A DNA stretch of 15,574 nucleotides, taken from the NCBI GenBank assembly GCA_009706135.1, contig WLRX01000008.1, positions 1 to 15,574 of the forward strand, written 5' to 3'. Of this stretch, positions 1 through 5,966 are shown piece by piece. Positions within the stretch are counted from its first letter, which is position 1. Each line of letters opens with the position of its first letter. The position numbers were made by a program, and so were the translations under genes. The notes beneath the pieces are model-generated. The model was given only the letters and a program-made list of their open reading frames with translations. It ran no database searches and was not told the DNA's origin. The stretch comes from Actinomycetota bacterium (GTDB lineage Bacteria; Actinomycetota; Actinomycetes; Nanopelagicales; Nanopelagicaceae).

Positions 1-2
1 AA

Positions 3-557
3 ATCGCAGCACGCAATGGAAAAACAATTCTCTTTGTTAAGACTCAACGTGGTGCTGATCGTCTTGCCGACAACCTCGCAAAAGCTGGTGTACCAGTCGG
101 TGCGCTACACGGTGGTAAGTCACAAGCGGTGCGCACTCGCACACTCAAATTGTTTAAAGAACAAGAAAACGCAGCCCTTGTCGCAACCGACGTCGCGGCC
201 CGCGGTATCCACGTAGATGGCATTTCACTTGTTGTCCACGTAGATGCGCCAACAGATCACAAAGATTATCTACACCGCTCTGGTCGTACAGCGCGTGCCG
301 GCGAAGCTGGTGGAGTAGTTCTTCTTGCAACAACGAAACAACAAACATCAGTAAAGGGATTAACTTCTCGTGCGGGTGTAACACCAAAATTCGTCGGAGT
401 AAAACCAAATGACGCGGAATTAATGACGATCACTGGTGCACAAGAGCCGAGTGGAATTCCTTACATCGCGCCTATCACTGAGTCCCGTGGACCTGCGCGT
501 AGTGGTGGAAAGCGCCCAAGACCAAATTCAAGTCAACGTAGGCGACGTCCTCGCTAA
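3..557 (+). CDS. DEAD-box ATP-dependent RNA helicase, C-terminal part (5' end outside window)
   Basis: An open frame runs in from the left edge and stops with TAA at 555-557, giving about 184 residues. It is the second RecA-like domain of a superfamily 2 DEAD-box helicase. Visible motifs are motif IV-like TILFVKTQ near the edge, GALHGGKSQ, motif V ATDVAARGI and motif VI HRSGRTARAG, whose arginines contact ATP and couple hydrolysis to RNA unwinding. The Q motif, Walker A and DEAD box must lie upstream and cannot be seen. After the core comes a short tail that ends strongly basic (GGKRPRPNSSQRRRRPR), as in many bacterial RhlE/CsdA-like helicases, where such tails bind RNA. Likely roles are RNA remodelling, ribosome assembly or mRNA decay; the exact paralogue cannot be named from this part. 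A GTG at 129 lies inside the conserved domain and is not the real start. The gene ends 5 bp from the convergent VOC gene. Confidence 0.93.
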   Translation: MAARNGKTILFVKTQRGADRLADNLAKAGVPVGALHGGKSQAVRTRTLKLFKEQENAALVATDVAARGIHVDGISLVVHVDAPTDHKDYLHRSGRTARAGEAGGVVLLATTKQQTSVKGLTSRAGVTPKFVGVKPNDAELMTITGAQEPSGIPYIAPITESRGPARSGGKRPRPNSSQRRRRPR

Positions 558-562
558 ATTAT

Positions 563-1210
563 TTAGTCGAGTCTTGCAACACCACTAGGTGTTAAAACGT
601 GCACAGCAACAATTCCGGAGTCGCCGTCGTTTGAAGCAGCTGAAACCCACTCAACTTCAACGTCGGAGCCGATTGCGGCTTTAAGGTCAGACCCAAGGTA
701 CTCGGCAATAGTTTTTTCATCACCAGCTATTTCGACTTTAACGATTTTTGCAATTGCTTTTCCATCTGTAGATGGATGATCAAGTGATAGCCATTCAACG
801 AAGAATGGAAGTTGCTTGTCTTCTAGTGTTCCAAGAACTCCAATTTGTTTCCACGCTAAATCTTTTCCATCTGGCTTTGTGCGATGACCATCTACTGCTG
901 GACGACCTAAACGCTTTTCAATTTTTGACACATCATCAACTGCAACAACCCATGTGAGCCATCCGCCACCTTCTGCTGCGCGTTGTGAAACAGCTTTACC
1001 AAAAGGTGTTGAGTCAGATGAAGGATGATCGAGCGGACAAACAACTTCTAGGTAGTGACCATTTTGCAATGGAAGTGTGAAGTTACGTGTACCAAAGCGT
1101 GGATGAATACCGCCATCAACAAATGTGCTGCCAAGGCGAGCTCCAAGACGTTGAACGGTGTCAGCTAGCTGATCATGGGAAGTTACATATGAGACATGGT
1201 CTAGGCGCAT
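563..1210 (-). CDS. VOC-superfamily (glyoxalase-like) protein, 215 aa
   Basis: The protein resembles the glyoxalase-like branch of the vicinal oxygen chelate fold. It opens with the typical first strand RLDHVSYV (His5), followed by HPRFGTRNF (36-44) and HYLEVVCPLDHPSSD (52-66). A second, related segment PFFVEWLSLDHPSTD (135-149) matches the first in spacing and wording, so the protein probably holds two pseudo-symmetric VOC modules. His5, Glu55 and Glu139 are candidate metal ligands by analogy only. The family includes dioxygenases, glyoxalases, isomerases and resistance proteins, and nothing here fixes a substrate. No signal peptide or membrane segment is visible, so it should be cytoplasmic. 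The ATG start is directly preceded by a TAGATT hexamer and no Shine-Dalgarno sequence, so it may be leaderless. It follows the peptidase gene on the same strand after a 61-bp gap and faces the helicase gene tail to tail. Confidence 0.8.
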   Translation of the reverse strand: MRLDHVSYVTSHDQLADTVQRLGARLGSTFVDGGIHPRFGTRNFTLPLQNGHYLEVVCPLDHPSSDSTPFGKAVSQRAAEGGGWLTWVVAVDDVSKIEKRLGRPAVDGHRTKPDGKDLAWKQIGVLGTLEDKQLPFFVEWLSLDHPSTDGKAIAKIVKVEIAGDEKTIAEYLGSDLKAAIGSDVEVEWVSAASNDGDSGIVAVHVLTPSGVARLD

Positions 1211-1211
1211 G

Positions 1212-1248
1212 GGTAAATCTAACCCTATGAGATGGGGTGCTTTTTACC
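1212..1248. repeat. Nested inverted repeat between the VOC gene and the peptidase gene
   Basis: Outer arms GGTAAA (1212-1217) and TTTACC (1243-1248) and inner arms ACCC (1222-1225) and GGGT (1235-1238) are placed symmetrically, with 4 nt between outer and inner arm on each side and a 9-nt centre. The structure begins 1 bp upstream of the VOC start codon. It could be a hairpin at the end of the peptidase transcript or an operator over the VOC promoter. No T-tract follows it on either strand, so it is not a standard intrinsic terminator. The arms are short, and chance cannot be excluded. Confidence 0.4.
1216..1227 (-). promoter_or_regulatory. Possible promoter -10 region of the VOC gene
   Basis: Read on the minus strand the stretch holds TAGGGT directly followed by TAGATT. 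TAGATT ends 5 nt before the ATG at 1210, which would give a transcript beginning at or next to the start codon; TAGGGT would start transcription about 5 nt further upstream. No good -35 box and no ribosome binding site are visible. The hexamers overlap the inverted repeat, so a protein bound there would block transcription. This call rests on short matches. Confidence 0.3.
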
Positions 1249-1271
1249 ATTTAGTGTGCGTGAAACAAGAG

Positions 1272-2756
1272 TTAAAGAGCTGTGCTTAGGTCACATTTTT
1301 GGTCTGTAGCAGGGATTTTGCCGGTAATAAAATATGTATCCACAATTTCATCAACGCAGGACGATCCGCGTCCGTGACCAGTATGGCCATCACCATCGAA
1401 TGTAATTAACAACGAGTCAGTGATCAGGTTATGGAGTGCGACCGACCATGAATACGGTGTGGCTGGGTCGCGGAGCGTTCCAATAACAACAATCGGCGAA
1501 GTCTTAATCTGTTTGATTTTTATCGGTGGTTTAACTCCCTTGAAGTATTTGCAAGAAATACCAGAGGCTGAAAGATAGGGACCGAAAACAGGCGCTTGTA
1601 ATTTAAATTGTTCCGCATCTTGAGCAATTTGTTCGTTAGTGCGTTCATCTTTCCAATCTAGACAATCAATTACGAATCCTGAATCCCCTTCATTGTTCGG
1701 ATATGTACCGTTGGGTTGTCTGCCTGTATATGCATCAGCGAGCGATAGGAACATATACCCATCGCCTGTTTGTGCTTGCTTTAGTGCAACACGAAGCATC
1801 GGCCAGCCGGATTCGTTGTCATACAGCGCAGATGCGGTACCGAGCACAACTAGTGATTCTGTTGCTACACGTTTTGTGCGAGTTGTTAGTGGTTTTCTTG
1901 CAACTGAATTAAATAACTCGGTGAAGTACTCTGTCGTAGCATCTATTGGAAGTGGACATGAATCTAACTGTAAACAATCCTTGAGAAAGGCATCCAAAGC
2001 ATTGTCAAAACCAATTGCTTGGGTAAGCGATTGTTGCAGGGGAGTTGCATGTGGATCTATCGCACCATCTAAAACAAGTCTGCCAACTTTGTCCGGAAAT
2101 AATTGAGCATAAATTGTTCCAAGATACGTTCCGTATGACTTACCAAGATAATTTAGTTTTTTATCACCTAACACCGCACGAATTACATCCATATCTCGCG
2201 CAGTATTTTCTGTGCTATATGAATTTAGATTCTTTGTGTTTTTCTCGCACTTTGCGACTAAAACCTGAGTTTCTTTAACCATCATTTCAAACTCTTGTGC
2301 GTTGTCAGCTTTTGAATCCGAAGCGTAATTAGCATCCATCTCATCATCGGTTAAACAACGAATAGGGGCGCTGCTCCCCACTCCGCGTGGATCAAAACCG
2401 ACGATGTCAAAGAGTGCTAAAAGCTCTGGGCTGACTATGTATTCAGCTGCGTAGGCGTATTCAATGCCGGATGCACCAGGGCCACCAGGATTCACGAACA
2501 TAGAGCCGACACGGTCTTGTTTATTTGAGGCTTCATGTTTGAGCACTGCAATCTTAAAGGTGCCGAGTTTTATGTTTTCGTAATCAATCGGAACTAGTAC
2601 GTCCGTGCACAAAAGTGTGTCAAAACATGTGCGCCATTTAATTGGTTGTGATTGAAAATCCTGAAGAGTTGCTAATTTCAAAGGTTTTACTTCTTGTACG
2701 CATCCAGTGAGAAATAACCCACAGATAGTGATTAAAGTGATTAAACGAGTGCGCAC
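1272..2756 (-). CDS. Secreted lipoprotein alpha/beta-hydrolase, tripeptidyl aminopeptidase (TAP/Slp) family
   Basis: This 494-residue exported serine peptidase resembles Streptomyces tripeptidyl aminopeptidase and Slp proteases and mycobacterial Hip1/CaeA. The N terminus is a lipoprotein signal: Arg2 and Arg4, a hydrophobic run, then the lipobox LTGC with Cys19 as the lipid-attachment residue. C44 and C50 precede a VPIDY strand, a pattern common in the family. NPGGPGASG (89-97) supplies the oxyanion region and DPRGVGSS (122-129) follows. The nucleophile is Ser207 in GKSYG, the acid is probably Asp430 in GTLRDPATP, and the base His458 or His461 in GDGHTGHG. A TAP-like C-terminal domain follows. 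It probably trims N-terminal peptides outside the membrane, helping peptide uptake or envelope maturation. The start is GTG at 2756, placing the signal peptide at the very N terminus. It overlaps the end of holB by 16 bp, so translation is probably coupled. Confidence 0.9.
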   Translation of the reverse strand: MRTRLITLITICGLFLTGCVQEVKPLKLATLQDFQSQPIKWRTCFDTLLCTDVLVPIDYENIKLGTFKIAVLKHEASNKQDRVGSMFVNPGGPGASGIEYAYAAEYIVSPELLALFDIVGFDPRGVGSSAPIRCLTDDEMDANYASDSKADNAQEFEMMVKETQVLVAKCEKNTKNLNSYSTENTARDMDVIRAVLGDKKLNYLGKSYGTYLGTIYAQLFPDKVGRLVLDGAIDPHATPLQQSLTQAIGFDNALDAFLKDCLQLDSCPLPIDATTEYFTELFNSVARKPLTTRTKRVATESLVVLGTASALYDNESGWPMLRVALKQAQTGDGYMFLSLADAYTGRQPNGTYPNNEGDSGFVIDCLDWKDERTNEQIAQDAEQFKLQAPVFGPYLSASGISCKYFKGVKPPIKIKQIKTSPIVVIGTLRDPATPYSWSVALHNLITDSLLITFDGDGHTGHGRGSSCVDEIVDTYFITGKIPATDQKCDLSTAL

Positions 2757-3889
2757 ATCAACGCTTCGATAGTAAGTAGTGGCGCTGCGTTATAGCCAAG
2801 ATTTTTCCGCGATTTCATAATTGCATCAATCTTTTGAATTGTACGATGAGCGGGCAAAATATTTGCTAGCGCTCGGATTTCTTCCACCATTTCAATATTG
2901 ATTAGCGAATCTGTGTGACCGGATTGAATCAACATAATGTCGCGATACAACGTAGCAATATCTAGCAGCGCTGCATCTAGTGAGTCACGCACCATTCGAG
3001 TAGTGCGAGTCTTCTGTTCTTTTTCTAGTTCTTTCAGTGCTTTAGATCCACCCGTTGCCATGCCGCGACCCGTCGCACCTTTGCCATAAGCCTGCGCTAA
3101 TTCCTCTTGTTCTTTCTCATCTCGTACTTCGGCGGCTGCTTTTGCATCCTCGGTTGCAAGATCAACTAGTGTTTGCGCCGCTTTAAATGCTTCAGAGACA
3201 TTCGTTATGTGCAAAACAAGGTTCATGATTACTTTACGATTGCTGCGCACGTGTTCGTTCGTGGCAATGTACTTGGCTCTACCAATATGCCCTTGACTTA
3301 CGCGTGCCGCAAAATCAGCCATCTGAGGTGCAATCCCGTCACGCGATTGCAAAACTGCTGCAACATCTTGTGTACTAGGTGTGACAAGTTGCATGTGACG
3401 GCAGCGAGAACGAATTGTTGGCAATACATCATGCAGGGTTGGCGCGCAAAGTAACCAGACAGTTCGATTTCCAGGTTCTTCAATTGCTTTCAAAAGTGCA
3501 TTAGCTGCTGATTCGGTTAATCGGTCAGCATCTTCCATTACAACAACTCGCCATCCACCCATAGAAGGCGCCCACGCAACACGTGTAAGTAGTTCTCGAA
3601 CTTCATCAATCTTTATAGACAAACCTTCTGTACGAATAATTTCGACGTCGGGATGTCCACCATTTGCAGCTGACAAACATGCATTGCAAGTGCCGCATCC
3701 GAGTGTGGGACAAACAAGTGCTTGTGCAAATGCAATAGCTGCACTGGAACGACCGCTACCGGGTGGTCCAGTAAAAACCCATGCGTGTGTCATCTCTTGT
3801 GTTTCTTCGTTGTTTTTTGCAGATTGAATCGCACCTTGCAACTTTGCGATTAGATGTTCTTGTCCGACAAGTGAGTCAAAGACGTTCAT
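2741..3889 (-). CDS. holB: DNA polymerase III clamp-loader subunit delta' (HolB)
   Basis: This AAA+ protein of 382 residues belongs to the complex that opens the beta sliding clamp and loads it on DNA. It opens with NVFDSLVGQEHLI, then a Walker A-like GPPGSGRS (41-48) in which the usual lysine is Arg47. Four cysteines, C60, C65, C68 and C71, form the zinc site typical of clamp-loader subunits. A Walker B-like strand VVVMEDAD (115-122) follows, then ALLKAIEEP and the SRC motif (161-163) that contributes the arginine finger to a neighbouring subunit. Residues from about 240 to 280 form a charged insertion rich in Glu, Lys and Ala, seen in actinobacterial homologues as far as I recall. The ATG follows the tmk TAG stop after 4 bp, and the peptidase GTG overlaps its 3' end, so it is an internal gene of the topA operon. 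DnaX is the related alternative, but length and context fit delta'. Confidence 0.92.
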   Translation of the reverse strand: MNVFDSLVGQEHLIAKLQGAIQSAKNNEETQEMTHAWVFTGPPGSGRSSAAIAFAQALVCPTLGCGTCNACLSAANGGHPDVEIIRTEGLSIKIDEVRELLTRVAWAPSMGGWRVVVMEDADRLTESAANALLKAIEEPGNRTVWLLCAPTLHDVLPTIRSRCRHMQLVTPSTQDVAAVLQSRDGIAPQMADFAARVSQGHIGRAKYIATNEHVRSNRKVIMNLVLHITNVSEAFKAAQTLVDLATEDAKAAAEVRDEKEQEELAQAYGKGATGRGMATGGSKALKELEKEQKTRTTRMVRDSLDAALLDIATLYRDIMLIQSGHTDSLINIEMVEEIRALANILPAHRTIQKIDAIMKSRKNLGYNAAPLLTIEALMCALV

Positions 3890-3893
3890 TTTT

Positions 3894-5966
3894 CTATTTC
3901 TTCTTCATTACCCGGCGAATTGGTTTAAGCAGACGATTACCATCAGCATCTCGCACATTACGCTTTAGCAAAGACAATTCACTGACTCGCTCAACAATTT
4001 GTGCATGAATCTCATCAACTTCTTGTAGACCGTCAACAATCAAATAACGTTCTGGATCAAGGGCGGCAATTTGTAAGAATTCAGTACGTACACGTTCGTG
4101 AAACGCTAATGGTTCGGCTTCAAGACGATCGTGACTCTTGAGTCGGCCAAGGCCGACTTCTGCAGGCATATCAATAATTATTGTTAGCGTTGGAAAGAGT
4201 GATTCTGTAGCCCACCGAGAAATACGTGCGACTTCATTTGGTGCCAGAACTCGACCAGCACCTTGGTAAGCAATGGATGAATCAAAGTAGCGATCAGTAA
4301 TCACAACATCGCCGCGATCAAGTGCTGGTCTAATGATTGAAAAAACGTGATGCGCGCGATCTGCAGCGTATAACAGCGCTTCTGCGCGGGGCGAGATTGC
4401 ACCGGTTTCATGTCCAAGCAAAATCTTTCGAAGTCCTTGCCCTAAATCTGTGCCACCTGGCTCACGAGAAAGTACAACTTCTTCGCCCTCTTTCTCTAGC
4501 CATTTTTTTAGTAATTTGGATTGCGTTGATTTTCCTGTTCCTTCTCCGCCTTCAAATGCGATGAAGATGCCTTGAACTGGGGCGCCTGTAATTGAACCGA
4601 GTTCACCTTTAATTGCATTTGTTATGTCTGACCATAATGAAACATTAGGGCGATCTTTCATCTGTTGAAATGAAATGGATCCAATAATTGCGGCAATGAA
4701 TCCAGCAATAAGAAATGTGATTTGTGCGCCGTTATAGGTCAACTCTGTGTTTTGAAACTTATATGTATGTTGGCCGAAAGCGGCGGCAATAAGAGGTGAG
4801 ATCGCAAGTACCGCAACCAATGTGACCCGAATAAGTGATTGAACGAATGCAAAAGTGCGACCGCGCACTTCATCGTGTACTTCCATACCGAGCATAGTGA
4901 AGCCTGTAACCCAACAAATTCCGGAGAACGCACCAAGAAAAATAACAATGAATACCGCAAGTACTAAATTTGGAATCAGTGCAAGTAATACGAGGAATAA
5001 GCCTGCAGTTGTAAGGGATGCGCCAAATAAACGCCTACGTGAGAATTGCGCAAACACTTTTGGTCCCGCTGCGATACCAAGTGCTAGGCCTGTAAAGACT
5101 GCACCAAAGAGAACTCCATACGCAGCTTCACCACCGCCCAGGTCGCCTACGAATGTACGTGCAAGACCAATCACTGCCCCCGCTGCAGCGAAGGCGCCGA
5201 CCATGCCAACAATAAGACCGCGAATAATTTTTGATTCAGAAACTGCTTTCCAACCTTGCAAGAGTGATTTGGCAACACCAGTTTCGGAACCTTTCTTATC
5301 TGCAGTTGCTTTTGGTATCTCGTGTAATCCCCAAATTGTGTATGCGGCAAAGGCAAAACTTGCTGCATTTATATAAAGAGCGATGTCGACCGCGTTACCT
5401 GCAAAGGATGGCAAGAGTGCACCGAGTGCGCTGCTAAAAAGAGCAAGAATTGAGAAGATGATTGCAGCAATTGGTGCTGTTCCATAAGCGGCAAGTAATG
5501 AAACTTGATTTGCACTTTCTAATTTGTTGCGTGGCACAAGGTTAGGTACTGATGCATCTTTGGCAGGTGACCAGAAGAGAGTAATACACTCGACCAAGAT
5601 TGTTGCGGTGTAGAGCCAGAAATAATTATGAACGATTGGAATAGAAATATAAAGTGCTGTCCGCAAAATGTCGCATACAACCATAAGTTTGCGACGATCA
5701 AAGCGATCTGCAATAACACCTGCTATTGGTCCTAAGAAAACTGAAGGTAATAAGCGCGCAATAAATACACCAGCGATTGCAAAGTTTGCCTTTGCATAAC
5801 TATCTCCCGAGAGTTGTTGCGCTAGCGCAGTAGTTGCGAGTAATCCGAGCCAATCACCAAGGGAAGAAAAAACCATTGAGTTCCAGAGTTTTCGAAATGC
5901 TGGAATCGCCAGAACACCGCGCGTCTCGTCCTGTGCGGGCGCGGCTGGTCTTGGCAGTGAACTCAT
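3894..5966 (-). CDS. tmk: MFS transporter-thymidylate kinase fusion protein
   Basis: The 690-residue protein has two parts. Residues about 20-435 are a major facilitator superfamily domain with many hydrophobic helices, the loop motif GPIAGVIADRFDRRK (79-93) and a second-half counterpart near 299-313. Residues about 466-665 are thymidylate kinase, which phosphorylates dTMP to dTDP with ATP. The kinase keeps its key motifs: P-loop EGGEGTGKST (472-481), REPGGT (501-506) for the substrate, DRYFDSS (558-564), and a lid-region stretch near GRLKSHDRLE (607-616). A basic tail ends in KKK. The same fusion is known from other actinobacteria such as Streptomyces. The kinase domain appears intact; whether the transporter half still moves anything is unknown, and it may only hold the enzyme at the membrane. 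Its ATG overlaps the topA TGA in an ATGA junction, and holB follows after 4 bp. Confidence 0.92.
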   Translation of the reverse strand: MSSLPRPAAPAQDETRGVLAIPAFRKLWNSMVFSSLGDWLGLLATTALAQQLSGDSYAKANFAIAGVFIARLLPSVFLGPIAGVIADRFDRRKLMVVCDILRTALYISIPIVHNYFWLYTATILVECITLFWSPAKDASVPNLVPRNKLESANQVSLLAAYGTAPIAAIIFSILALFSSALGALLPSFAGNAVDIALYINAASFAFAAYTIWGLHEIPKATADKKGSETGVAKSLLQGWKAVSESKIIRGLIVGMVGAFAAAGAVIGLARTFVGDLGGGEAAYGVLFGAVFTGLALGIAAGPKVFAQFSRRRLFGASLTTAGLFLVLLALIPNLVLAVFIVIFLGAFSGICWVTGFTMLGMEVHDEVRGRTFAFVQSLIRVTLVAVLAISPLIAAAFGQHTYKFQNTELTYNGAQITFLIAGFIAAIIGSISFQQMKDRPNVSLWSDITNAIKGELGSITGAPVQGIFIAFEGGEGTGKSTQSKLLKKWLEKEGEEVVLSREPGGTDLGQGLRKILLGHETGAISPRAEALLYAADRAHHVFSIIRPALDRGDVVITDRYFDSSIAYQGAGRVLAPNEVARISRWATESLFPTLTIIIDMPAEVGLGRLKSHDRLEAEPLAFHERVRTEFLQIAALDPERYLIVDGLQEVDEIHAQIVERVSELSLLKRNVRDADGNRLLKPIRRVMKKK

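Noticed and set aside
1212..1248. Intrinsic terminator for the peptidase operon
   Set aside because: The inverted repeat has short AT-containing outer arms, internal loops and no following T-tract on either strand, so I list it only as a repeat.
1639..2106. 155-codon plus-strand open frame opposite the peptidase gene
   Set aside because: Ser-rich antisense shadow of a well-supported peptidase, with no ribosome binding site or domain.
4855..5376. 173-codon plus-strand open frame opposite the MFS domain
   Set aside because: Composition rich in Pro, Ala, Thr and Arg is what antisense of transmembrane helices gives, and the opposite strand holds a clear transporter domain.
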